Under the pieces are notes generated by a model that saw only the letters and a list, made by a program, of their open reading frames with translations, was not told the origin of the DNA and ran no database searches. Source: Chitinophagales bacterium (GTDB lineage: Bacteria; Bacteroidota; Bacteroidia; Chitinophagales; Saprospiraceae). Taken from it: 64,000 nucleotides of DNA. Where the stretch lies: positions 1-64,000 of the forward strand of contig JAFLBO010000030.1 in NCBI GenBank assembly GCA_017303475.1, in the 5' to 3' direction. The position numbers were made by a program, and so were the translations under genes. This document shows positions 35,100-43,168 of this stretch, piece after piece (within the stretch, counting starts at the first letter, position 1; each line of letters opens with the position of its first letter).

Positions 35100-36491
35100 T
35101 TAATCTTTCCAGGGCAGTTGATTCACTTTGCGGCCAATCACGGTGCCAAAACGTACACCTTCTTCGCAGTCCATACGGAAGTGCACACCCAGTGGCACCC
35201 GAGACCAGGCATTTTCCTGAGCCATTTCGAAGAAGCTACCGAACGTACGTGGAACACCTTCAAACTCGGTGCGGTTTTCATGGCAGCGGTCGGTCATGGA
35301 ATATGCATAACCAAAAATATCGCCCAGAATTTCTGCACCTGCAGCACCCATCGTAGAGTGGCCGGAAGGATAAGCCGGGAAAGACGGCGTAACGCCTTCA
35401 TCACCCGTGAGTGGGTTAAACAGTGCAGGCTTCCAGTTCGGGTCTATTACCCGGTTAATATAGCTTTGTGGACGTTCTACGTTGTAGTAAAACTTGGAGT
35501 ACCAGCAGCCTACCGAAGCATCGTTCAGGGCAAAACCCATCTTAACTGTGTAGTATACTGCAATTTCGAGGTTGCTGTCTTCCAGCTTGAGTACCTGGTC
35601 GCCAATAGCCAGCCAGCGTGGGCCAGGGCTGAAGGTGAGGTTCAACAGGTCGTCGCTCCAGTATTCACCAACCCATTCATCTTCGTAAGACAGGGTAGGG
35701 GTGTTTTGAGCATAAACCTCCAAAGCCTGTGCATAGAGGTCAGAAGTAGTGCTGCTGCTGTAAGGGAGAGGCTTTTTGCAGATTTTGTCGCTTTCACCGA
35801 TAGCAAACGCACGGGCGCCGCCCCAAACACCACCCATTGGCTTACCAGGGCCAGGGAATGTTGGTTTCCAGTCGCCATCTTTGCTGTAGTGGTCTTCCCA
35901 TTTGTAACCCTGGAACGGATCCAGGAAGTGGTTATGGCCAACAACGTCAGTTTTGGAGTATTCCCAAACTACTGAAGCCACCAATTTTCCGTATTCCTTG
36001 GAACGGTCCCAAACCTCAGAACCTACCTCCTGCTTGGCACGGTCGTCGTAAAACGACTCCAAAGAAGCCATGTCAGTTACCTGCTGAGGCGTTGCATTCG
36101 GGAAGAAACGCGGCATCAGGTAGGCGCGGCTGGCATTGATTACAGAAGGCCAGTGGTATTGTTTGCCTTCCTCAACACGAGGAATGGTCAAACCTGCATA
36201 CATACTGGAAATGGAATTGTAGCCAGGCATGCCTGAAATACAAGCTTCATAATCGGATAGGCCAATGTAAGCAATGGCTCGTGGCGCAGGACCCGGACGG
36301 TAGCCGGCAGCGTAACGCTCGATTTCCAGGAAAAGCTGGTTCCAGTCGTAAACTACGTCGTTAGGGTGATCGCTAACAAGGTTTACCTCTGGTTCAGGAT
36401 CGGTATTTTTGTTTCGACAGGACGGGAGTAATAAAAAAGCGCCTGCAACCACCAGGCAAAAAGGCAGCATGTAAAATTTTGAAATGCGCAT
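35100..36491 (-). CDS. PAP2/vanadium-haloperoxidase-like lipoprotein
   Basis: 463 residues. The lipobox LLPSC puts the lipidated Cys at 25. The complete motif set is present: KFYYNVERP, PSGH ending in His378, and SRVPLGVHFRMD with His437. It is closely related to the gene at 33539, with shared stretches such as HPNDVVYDWN and GYRPGPAPRAIAYIGLSDYEA. The fold accommodates vanadate-dependent haloperoxidases and acid phosphatases; sequence alone cannot distinguish them. It is predicted to be a surface or periplasmic lipoprotein. It is transcribed divergently from the OmpR-type regulator at 36676. Confidence 0.9.
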   Translation of the reverse strand: MRISKFYMLPFCLVVAGAFLLLPSCRNKNTDPEPEVNLVSDHPNDVVYDWNQLFLEIERYAAGYRPGPAPRAIAYIGLSDYEACISGMPGYNSISSMYAGLTIPRVEEGKQYHWPSVINASRAYLMPRFFPNATPQQVTDMASLESFYDDRAKQEVGSEVWDRSKEYGKLVASVVWEYSKTDVVGHNHFLDPFQGYKWEDHYSKDGDWKPTFPGPGKPMGGVWGGARAFAIGESDKICKKPLPYSSSTTSDLYAQALEVYAQNTPTLSYEDEWVGEYWSDDLLNLTFSPGPRWLAIGDQVLKLEDSNLEIAVYYTVKMGFALNDASVGCWYSKFYYNVERPQSYINRVIDPNWKPALFNPLTGDEGVTPSFPAYPSGHSTMGAAGAEILGDIFGYAYSMTDRCHENRTEFEGVPRTFGSFFEMAQENAWSRVPLGVHFRMDCEEGVRFGTVIGRKVNQLPWKD

Positions 36492-36675
36492 GGTTTTAAT
36501 TTGAGCTGATTAACGATTGTTGAGTATCTTGCAGATTGCACTGCAAAGGACAGGGCTTATTTAAGTTCAGCCAGAAAAAAGTCCTTAAAATGGAATTAAA
36601 TTTTTACTGCAATCAGAGATAGCATTACTTCTGAATCGTGTTTTTGGTACGATGATTGAATGAGAAATAATTATC

Positions 36676-37383
36676 ATGAAAATCCTGCTAGTTGAAGACG
36701 AACCCAAAATGGTTCAATCCTTAAAAAAAGGATTGGAAGGCCACCAAATAGAAGTCGACTCTGCCGGTAACGGCCGGGAGGGCGCCCGTTTGGCAGAGCT
36801 GAATGATTACGCCGTAATCATTTCAGATGTTATGATGCCGGAAATGGACGGCCTTGAAATGTTGCGCCAAATCAGGGGTAAATCCAACCAAACACCGGTT
36901 ATTTTGCTCACAGCGCTGGGCCAAACGGATGAAAAGGTGGAAGGCTTTGATGCTGGCGCCGACGATTATCTGACCAAACCCTTCGAATTCCGGGAGCTGC
37001 TCGTGCGGGTGCGCGCCCTGGCCCGACGGCCCAAAACCAGTTATCAGATTCACGCGCCATCCTCCCTCAAATTTGCCGATCTGGAGATGGACCTGGATAA
37101 AAAAGTGCTCTACCGAAGTGGTCAACATATAGCGCTTACCCCCCGGGAATTTTCCCTGATGGAATACCTGATGCGGCATCCGGGTAAGGTGATCTCCAAG
37201 GCAGAGATCTCAGAACAGGTTTGGAACCTTACCTTTGACACTGGAACCAATTTTGTAGAAGTTTATTTCAACTTCCTGAGAAAAAAAGTAGACAAGGGTT
37301 TCCCTAAAAAACTCATTCATACCCAGTTCAGAACCGGATACGTACTCAGGGAAGAACTGGATGAAGTCCGTTCAGATGCTTAA
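36676..37383 (+). CDS. OmpR/PhoB-type response regulator
   Basis: 235 residues. The receiver domain (1-115) has the acidic pair Glu7/Asp8, phospho-acceptor Asp51 (SDVMMPEMDG) and the conserved Lys in YLTKPF. The winged-helix DNA-binding domain (about 130-230) has LTPREFSLMEYLMRHPGKVISKAEI and ends with RTGYVLRE. It forms a pair with the histidine kinase 24 bp downstream. Being divergent from one PAP2-type gene and upstream of another, it probably controls them. Confidence 0.93.
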   Translation: MKILLVEDEPKMVQSLKKGLEGHQIEVDSAGNGREGARLAELNDYAVIISDVMMPEMDGLEMLRQIRGKSNQTPVILLTALGQTDEKVEGFDAGADDYLTKPFEFRELLVRVRALARRPKTSYQIHAPSSLKFADLEMDLDKKVLYRSGQHIALTPREFSLMEYLMRHPGKVISKAEISEQVWNLTFDTGTNFVEVYFNFLRKKVDKGFPKKLIHTQFRTGYVLREELDEVRSDA

Positions 37384-37407
37384 GAGCTTCTTAAATCTCC
37401 AACCGTC

Positions 37408-38784
37408 ATGCAAATAAGAACCAAGCTCACCCTTCAGTTCATGGTACTTGTGGCAAGTATGCTGGTGGCATCGCTGTGCTTCATCTACGTGAAATTCCGA
37501 AACATGACGGAGGATGAGTTTTACGATAGCCTGCGCTCCAAAGCCCTTATGACGGCTGAAATGGTGTTGCATGAAGAGGAAAAACTACAGCCGCTCCACG
37601 ATTCCGGAGATGCCTCAGATGCAGCAATCGCACTCCCCTTCCGTGAAAATGTGGTTATTTTTAATGCAGACCTGCAACGCGTTTTTGCATTCAACCGCTC
37701 CGAATCGCCTCTTCCAACCAAAAGATTGTCTAACCTCAGAGCCTCCGGCGAAACCCGCTTTGTAGATGGTAACCTCCATGCACTTAGCCTGACCCACAAA
37801 AGCCATAGCGGACGGGAATACCTGATTATCGCCGAATCTGTGTTTAATTCTGAAGAGCTCGGTCATCTGCGAAATATCCTGTTGGTTACTTTCCTGCTCT
37901 GTATCGGTATGGTTGCAGCAGGCGGCTGGTTTTATGCCGGTCAGGCCATGGCGCCAGTGGCCAGTATTGTCAACCAGGTGGATGCCATCCGCCCCTCCGA
38001 CCTGAGCGCAAGGGTGGAAGGCCAGAATAATAAAGACGAACTCTCCAGGCTGGTTTTTACCTTCAATCGATTGCTCGACCGGATTCAGTTCGCATTCCGA
38101 ATGCAAAAAAGCTTCATTTCAAACGTCTCGCACGAGCTGAAAAATCCGCTTTCCGTTATCATTGCTCAACTGGAAGTGGCGCTCGACCAAAAACGGGATA
38201 CTGAGGAATATCAGGCTACCCTGAACTCGGTGCTGGAAGACTCCAGAGAATTGAGCGAAGTGACAGAAAAGCTGCTTCAGTTGGCCAAAGTTCACTCCGA
38301 AGGCGCCGATATTCGTTTTGAACGTGTACGCCTGGATGAATTGATGTTGCAAACCCGTGCAGGACTGTTGCGATTACACCCGGATTACAAGGTTTCTTTT
38401 GATATCGTTGGGTTTCCAGAAGATGAAGAACAACTCTGCGTACGAGCTAATGAGCCGCTCCTCCGCTCCGCTTTTCAAAATTTGATGGACAACGGATGCA
38501 AGTTCTCGCCAGAGAAAAAAGTGGATGTAAAAATTCATTTCGATGCTTCCGGAAAACACAGAGTGGAAATTTCAGACCGCGGTCCGGGTATTCCGGCTAA
38601 AGACTTGCAGCTCATTTTTCAACCCTTCTACCGCAGTTCTCAAAGTATTCATGTGAAAGGCTCTGGCATCGGCTTGTCGCTGGTAGACAGTATCATGAAA
38701 ATACATCAGATAGGATTGGATGTGGATTCAGAACAAGGCAAAGGCACTACCTTTAAATTGAGTTTTCCGGCTATGGCAGCCTGA
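37408..38784 (+). CDS. HAMP-containing sensor histidine kinase
   Basis: 458 residues. Two membrane helices (about 7-28 and 152-174) enclose a periplasmic sensor region of about 120 residues. A HAMP linker follows (about 175-228), then HisKA with phospho-acceptor His242 (SNVSHELKNPL) and a HATPase domain with N box (LMDNGCKFSP), G1 box (DRGPGIP) and G2 (GSGIGLSL). It is the cognate kinase of the OmpR-type regulator just upstream. The periplasmic sensor has no recognised domain. Thirteen bp separate its stop from the third PAP2-like gene, so kinase and effector are likely co-transcribed. Confidence 0.93.
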   Translation: MQIRTKLTLQFMVLVASMLVASLCFIYVKFRNMTEDEFYDSLRSKALMTAEMVLHEEEKLQPLHDSGDASDAAIALPFRENVVIFNADLQRVFAFNRSESPLPTKRLSNLRASGETRFVDGNLHALSLTHKSHSGREYLIIAESVFNSEELGHLRNILLVTFLLCIGMVAAGGWFYAGQAMAPVASIVNQVDAIRPSDLSARVEGQNNKDELSRLVFTFNRLLDRIQFAFRMQKSFISNVSHELKNPLSVIIAQLEVALDQKRDTEEYQATLNSVLEDSRELSEVTEKLLQLAKVHSEGADIRFERVRLDELMLQTRAGLLRLHPDYKVSFDIVGFPEDEEQLCVRANEPLLRSAFQNLMDNGCKFSPEKKVDVKIHFDASGKHRVEISDRGPGIPAKDLQLIFQPFYRSSQSIHVKGSGIGLSLVDSIMKIHQIGLDVDSEQGKGTTFKLSFPAMAA

Positions 38785-38797
38785 AAATCAGCATAAT

Positions 38798-40192
38798 ATG
38801 GGTAAACAACACCGTAATGGCAATAGATCAGCGCCGGGCATCCGCTGGATGTTCCCGGCAACTGTGCTTCTGCTGTGTATGTCCCTGCTGTTGCACCAAT
38901 GCAGTTTGTACCAGGCTACGGAATTGCCTGAAAGAAGAATGGCTACTCAAATGGCCATTCGCTGGAATCAACTGGCTTTGGATCTGGAACGCCACACCAT
39001 GGGTTTCCGTCCTCCCGTAAGCGCGCGCATGTTCGCGTATGTGGAAATGGCCGCCTACGAGGCTTCACTGCCGGATATGCCGGATTATGTTTCCATGGAA
39101 AAATTCGTGACAGGCTACCAAAAGCCCGCCGATAAGTTTGCCAAAGACCAATTCAGTTTGCCGGCCAGTATTAACGCCGCTTACGCCCAAATCCTTCGCC
39201 ATTTTTTTTCCTCTGCACCTAAAAAAATCCTCCTGGAGGTGGATTTGCAGGAACAACGTTTCCGACAAGACATGTTGGCCAATACACCCGAAACAATGGT
39301 CAATACCTCTGTAGTATTTGGCCAAAAAGTAGCAGATATCGTGTGGGAATGGTCGAAAACCGATAAAGAAGGACATAACGGCCATCTGTACAATTACGAT
39401 CACGGATACGAGCCTCAGACCTGTGAGGGCTGCTGGCAACCAACAGGCGAACATGCCTCCCCAGCCCTGCTCCCTTATTGGGGACGTGTGCGCCCCTTCT
39501 TGCCGGAAACCCAGTCAATTGTTTTCAAAGAACCGCTGGCTTTCGATAAAAATCCCGGTTCCGATTTTTATGCAGAAGCTATGGAGGTGTTTTCTGTATC
39601 CCAGCCCCTTAGCAAAGAAAACCTCTGGATAGCAGAATATTGGAGCGACGACCATCCCGGCCTCACATCTTCGCCGGCTGCCCGCTGGATATCTATTGCC
39701 AATCAGGCGCTGGAAAAATCTGAAGCGCCTTTCCCTTTGGTGATGGAAACCTACCTGAAATCTGCCATTGCCCTGCACGATTCAGGGGTAAGTACCTGGG
39801 AAGCCAAATACCGGTTCAATGTTACCCGGCCGGAAACCTACATCCGCAAATACATAGATCCGAAATGGGAGCCATTGCATCCAACGCCCTCGTTTCCCGC
39901 TTATCCATCCGGACACTCAGCGTTCGGAGCAGCTGCCGCCGAGGTGCTTTCTGATGCCCTTGGCCAACATTTTGAATTGGCGGATCGTACCCACGAAAAG
40001 CGACAAGAGTTTGCCGGCACACCCAGAAACTATCACTCCTTTGGCGAAATGGCCCGCGAAAACGCTGCCTCCCGGGTGCTGCTCGGCGTGCACTACCGAA
40101 TGGATTGCGAAGAAGGTATGCGCCTGGGTAAAATCATCGGCCTGAACGCAGTTGCACTCCCGCTGAAGCGGAATGAGGCAGCTGTGTACTAA
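38798..40192 (+). CDS. PAP2/vanadium-haloperoxidase-like lipoprotein, TCS-linked
   Basis: 464 residues; lipobox LLHQC with Cys35. The full catalytic set is present: KYRFNVTRP, PSGH ending in His373, and SRVLLGVHYRMD with His432. It is more divergent from the other two than they are from each other, but shares the same fold and the DCEEG segment after the last motif. It follows the histidine kinase by 13 bp. A signal read by the kinase may induce this enzyme. A large palindromic tract follows its end. The substrate, halide or phosphate ester, is unknown. Confidence 0.9.
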   Translation: MGKQHRNGNRSAPGIRWMFPATVLLLCMSLLLHQCSLYQATELPERRMATQMAIRWNQLALDLERHTMGFRPPVSARMFAYVEMAAYEASLPDMPDYVSMEKFVTGYQKPADKFAKDQFSLPASINAAYAQILRHFFSSAPKKILLEVDLQEQRFRQDMLANTPETMVNTSVVFGQKVADIVWEWSKTDKEGHNGHLYNYDHGYEPQTCEGCWQPTGEHASPALLPYWGRVRPFLPETQSIVFKEPLAFDKNPGSDFYAEAMEVFSVSQPLSKENLWIAEYWSDDHPGLTSSPAARWISIANQALEKSEAPFPLVMETYLKSAIALHDSGVSTWEAKYRFNVTRPETYIRKYIDPKWEPLHPTPSFPAYPSGHSAFGAAAAEVLSDALGQHFELADRTHEKRQEFAGTPRNYHSFGEMARENAASRVLLGVHYRMDCEEGMRLGKIIGLNAVALPLKRNEAAVY

Positions 40193-40220
40193 TTATTGAG
40201 CGTCTCACTCAAAGAGAGAA

Positions 40221-40780
40221 GTCATTTATAGGTCATTTATAGGTCATTTATAGGTCATTTTAGGTCATTTTAGGTCATTTATAGGTCATTTATAGGTCAT
40301 TTATAGGTCATTTATTTCAATTTGTGAGGCTTTGATAAACAAAGTTTTTAATCAATGTAGGTTGTCATCCAGAGCGTAGCGAAGGACCTACACAAGCCAG
40401 GCTCCCCGGGATGTCTTGGCCAAATACACCCGAAAAGCCTGGCTTGTGTAGGTTCCGAGTACTCGGAATGACAACCCACGTTGATTTGACGGCTCCCAAT
40501 GACCTTAAATGACCCCAAATGACCCCTAAATGCCCCCTAAATGCCCCCTAAATGACCCTCAAATGACCCCAAATGACCCCAAATGACCCCAAATGACCCT
40601 CAAATGACCCTCAAATGACCCTCAAATGACCCCAAATGACCCCAAATGACCCTCAAATGACCCCAAATGACCCTCAAATGACCCCTAAATGCCCCCCAAT
40701 GACCCCAAATGACCCTCAAATGACCTCTAAATGACCTCAATGACCCCTAAATGCCCCCCAATGACCCCTAAATGCCCCCC
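40221..40780. repeat. 560-bp tandem-word palindrome, family E
   Basis: The left arm holds about ten copies of an 11-bp word of the type AGGTCATTTAT (40221-40316). The right arm (about 40498-40780) holds over twenty-five copies of the inverse word AAATGACCCC with variants AAATGCCCCC. The core has two nested inverted pairs: AATCAATGTAGGTTGTCAT (about 40350) with its partner near 40470-40490, and CCTACACAAGCCAGGCT (about 40388) with AGCCTGGCTTGTGTAGG (about 40435-40452). The outer core contains GAGCGTAGCGAAGGA, resembling intergenic repeats I recall from other Bacteroidota. No gene fits in this interval. Confidence 0.92.
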
Positions 40781-40800
40781 CAAAACCTCGCTCCTCGACC

Positions 40801-41178
40801 ATGATAAAAATCTACCATAATAACCGTTGCGGCAAAAGTCGCTGTGCCCTGGATGTACTCGCTAAATCCGGTAAAACCTTCGAGTTGGTGGAATACCTCA
40901 AAACGCCGCCAACTGAAGCAGAACTGACTAGTTTGCTCACATTGTTGGATAAAAAGCCCTTGGATATAATCCGGCAAAAGGAACCGCTGTTTCAGGAACA
41001 TTTCAAAGGAAAGTCTTTGCCAGACCCAGAATGGATACAAATTATGGTGGAAAATCCCATCCTCATAGAGCGGCCCATTGTAGTGATTGGCTCTCAAGCC
41101 TGGGTAGCCAGAGATGAACAGAGTCTGGCCGAAATTTCACAGGCCTCCAACTCCCAGCCCCCAGCCCTGGGGCGCTAG
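40801..41178 (+). CDS. ArsC/Spx family protein
   Basis: 125 residues, with a thioredoxin-like fold typical of arsenate reductase (glutaredoxin-type) and Spx relatives. Cys10 in HNNRCGKSR is the expected catalytic cysteine. Further family motifs are FELVEYLKTPPTEAEL and IQIMVENPILIERPIVV. The C-terminal tail after RDEQSLAEI is weakly conserved and Pro/Ser-rich. Without a second Cys or an ars operon, a redox or Spx-like role is as likely as arsenate reduction. The start follows the family E tract by 20 bp, so part of the leader may be repeat-derived. Confidence 0.85.
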   Translation: MIKIYHNNRCGKSRCALDVLAKSGKTFELVEYLKTPPTEAELTSLLTLLDKKPLDIIRQKEPLFQEHFKGKSLPDPEWIQIMVENPILIERPIVVIGSQAWVARDEQSLAEISQASNSQPPALGR

Positions 41179-41271
41179 CCCCTCAATGTCGGTAGCCCGG
41201 GAGTCAGGTTGTGATCCGCCGCCGCATCGCGGCAAAACCCACAGCCAACCGCCCAAAATATCTTCAACTCA

Positions 41272-41303
41272 TTTGCTGGTTTTGCATTTTTAAAAGAACT
41301 TTG
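41272..41303 (+). promoter_or_regulatory. Bacteroidota-type promoter candidate
   Basis: TTTG at 41272-41275 is followed after 20 bp by GAACTTTG (41296-41303), close to the TTTG-N19-TAnnTTTG consensus. It lies 29 bp before the MpaB-like start. The first base of the -7 box differs from consensus. Confidence 0.5.
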
Positions 41304-41331
41304 CATCGCAAAGCAAAATCTCTGCATACGC

Positions 41332-42186
41332 ATGTTCTCCACTACCTGGCAAATATACCGCGAACCCTGGGTGCTGCTTGGCGGCCCCAGGGCACTTTTA
41401 CTTCAGGTGGCACACCCCGCTGTGGCCGATGGCGTGGCCCGATACAGCCGTTTTCAGGAAGATCCCTTCGGACGCGGTTTTCGTACCTTTAAAGCTATGG
41501 CTACCCTGTACTTCGGTACCCGGAAACAGGCAGAAGCCATTGCCCGACAACTAAACCGCGTGCATTCCGGGATAATAGGGGAGGGCTATGTAGCCACCGA
41601 TCCGGAGCTGCAACTATGGGTGTTTGCTACCCTGGTGGATACCACTTTGCGGGTGTTTGAGGGTATGCCCCTGCCCCCCAACTGGCAGGAACTGTTTTAT
41701 GAGGAAAGCAAAGCAGCCGCAGCCCTGCTGGGTATCCCGGCAACTATTTATCCCGCTGATTTACAAGCGTTTAATCAATATTTTGAAAAGATGTTGCACG
41801 GACCGGTGTTGGGCGCTGCACCGGTATGCAGGGAAGTGGCTCAGGCCATTTTACAACATCCCCGTACCCCTAAACGACTAGCCAACTGGCTGGCTTCGGC
41901 CGGAATGCCGCTCCCGCTGTGTACCAAACTGGGTATTCGGTTCCAACCCGATGCTGCCAGGCAGTGGTCGCAGTGGATGCCGCGCCTATACCCGGTTTAT
42001 CAGCTATTGCCCACCATCCTGCGTTGGGCCCCGGCTTATCACCAGGCCATGTACCGAATCAGCGTGGATGCTGGGCGTCGTCCGGGTTTTTCTGCCTGGT
42101 GCTGGCATCATATTACCCAACGACTGAACATCCCTCTGGCCCTGGATAACAGCCCTACTCCTCATTCCCCACCAACCACTTCTTGA
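41332..42186 (+). CDS. MpaB/DUF2236 family oxygenase-like protein
   Basis: 284 residues, typical of the DUF2236/MpaB family (heme-binding oxygenases, including Lcp rubber oxygenase relatives). Family features are the N-terminal YREPWVLLGGPRALLLQVAHPAVADGV, then HSGIIGEGYVATDPELQLWVFATLVDTTL, and a helical C-terminus. Histidines such as that in VAHPAV are possible metal or heme ligands. The substrate is unknown. The last 32 bp overlap the 3' end of the convergent LytTR regulator gene, so expression of the two may interfere. Confidence 0.85.
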   Translation: MFSTTWQIYREPWVLLGGPRALLLQVAHPAVADGVARYSRFQEDPFGRGFRTFKAMATLYFGTRKQAEAIARQLNRVHSGIIGEGYVATDPELQLWVFATLVDTTLRVFEGMPLPPNWQELFYEESKAAAALLGIPATIYPADLQAFNQYFEKMLHGPVLGAAPVCREVAQAILQHPRTPKRLANWLASAGMPLPLCTKLGIRFQPDAARQWSQWMPRLYPVYQLLPTILRWAPAYHQAMYRISVDAGRRPGFSAWCWHHITQRLNIPLALDNSPTPHSPPTTS

Positions 42187-42931
42187 ACTCTGAAGAGCGC
42201 TCGGTACTAACCACCGTTTCCTGATCTGTGGGCGGCTCCAGATCAACCTTTACCCTGCTCTTCGAATACGGGTGCATTTCCCTGATGGCCTGCACATGAA
42301 TGATGAATTGCCGGTTGATCCGAAAGAAAACTGCCGGATCGAGCAGGGTTTCCAGCCTGTCTAATGGGTAATCCACCGGGTACCGCTTGCCGGAACTGCG
42401 CGATACCAGAAAGGTAATCTTGTCTTTGGTATAAAAATAAGCGGCATCGTTCATATCCACCAGCCGGAAACTGCTGCTGAAACGAATCAACATCCGGCGC
42501 AGATATTGCGGCTGCCCACCCTCCTGCTGCCGAAGGGTATTCAATAAGCCGGAATAATCGGCCGTGGCCTGGCCCTGAAATACCCGCTTAAACTTGTCAA
42601 TGGCATCTGTTAACTCATTGACTTTGATAGGTTTGAGCAGATAATCCACGGCGTTCACCTTAAAGGCCTTTAGCGCATACTCGTCGTAAGCCGTGGTAAA
42701 AATCACCGGACTTTTCACTTTCACATGCTGGAATATCTCAAAGCTGGCGCCATCCGCCAAATGGATGTCCAACAGAATCAAATCAGGCTGCGGATGCTCC
42801 TGGAACCACCCGATGGCAGCTTCCACACTATCCAGCCTGCCAACGATTTCAGCCTCCGGAGCCACCTCCAAAAGCAACTTCTCCAATCGCCGTGCAGCAG
42901 CATTTTCGTCTTCAATAAGGAGAACTTTCAT
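42155..42931 (-). CDS. LytTR-type response regulator
   Basis: 258 residues. The receiver domain (1-120) has Asp8/Glu7 and phospho-acceptor Asp55 (LLDIHLADG), the conserved Lys in YLLKPI, and a LytTR DNA-binding domain (about 155-255: RMLIRFSSSFRLVDMNDAAYFY, FFRINRQFIIHVQAI). It is cognate to the propeller histidine kinase located 237 bp upstream. The gap between them is occupied by a family F tract and hairpins, an unusual spacing for such a pair. The 3' end overlaps the convergent MpaB-like gene by 32 bp. Confidence 0.92.
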   Translation of the reverse strand: MKVLLIEDENAAARRLEKLLLEVAPEAEIVGRLDSVEAAIGWFQEHPQPDLILLDIHLADGASFEIFQHVKVKSPVIFTTAYDEYALKAFKVNAVDYLLKPIKVNELTDAIDKFKRVFQGQATADYSGLLNTLRQQEGGQPQYLRRMLIRFSSSFRLVDMNDAAYFYTKDKITFLVSRSSGKRYPVDYPLDRLETLLDPAVFFRINRQFIIHVQAIREMHPYSKSRVKVDLEPPTDQETVVSTERSSEFKKWLVGNEE

Positions 42932-42940
42932 GAGCGGAAG

Positions 42941-43149
42941 TTTTTGAGTGTGCGAGTGTTTGAGTGTGCGAGTGTTTGAGTGTGCGAGTGTTTGAGTGTG
43001 CGAGTTTTCGAGTTGGCATTCGGCTTGGGCTTAGTGGGTGGTTTTATGCATCAATTGCCCCGCAGGGCATCAATTGCCCTGCCCTTCTATGCATCAATTG
43101 CCCTGCCCTTTAGGGCAGGGACAATATGATTTGAAGGGGCTTTAGCCCC
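42941..43149. repeat. Family F tract, copy 2, and adjoining hairpins
   Basis: 42941-43035 has four GAGTGTGCGAGTGTTT words, then GTTTTCGAGTTGGCATTCGGCTTGGGCTT, matching the racemase leader at 15852. Next come three ATGCATCAATTGCCC words, a perfect hairpin CCCTGCCC/GGGCAGGG at 43101-43120, and GGGGCT/AGCCCC at 43136-43149 just after the kinase stop. The hairpins probably end or attenuate the kinase transcript before the regulator gene. Confidence 0.75.
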
Positions 43150-43168
43150 ATATCATGAAAAGGCCCTG

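Noticed and set aside
33539..40192. Firm assignment of the three PAP2-fold proteins as vanadium haloperoxidases
   Set aside because: The motif set is shared with acid phosphatases; sequence alone does not decide between the two activities.
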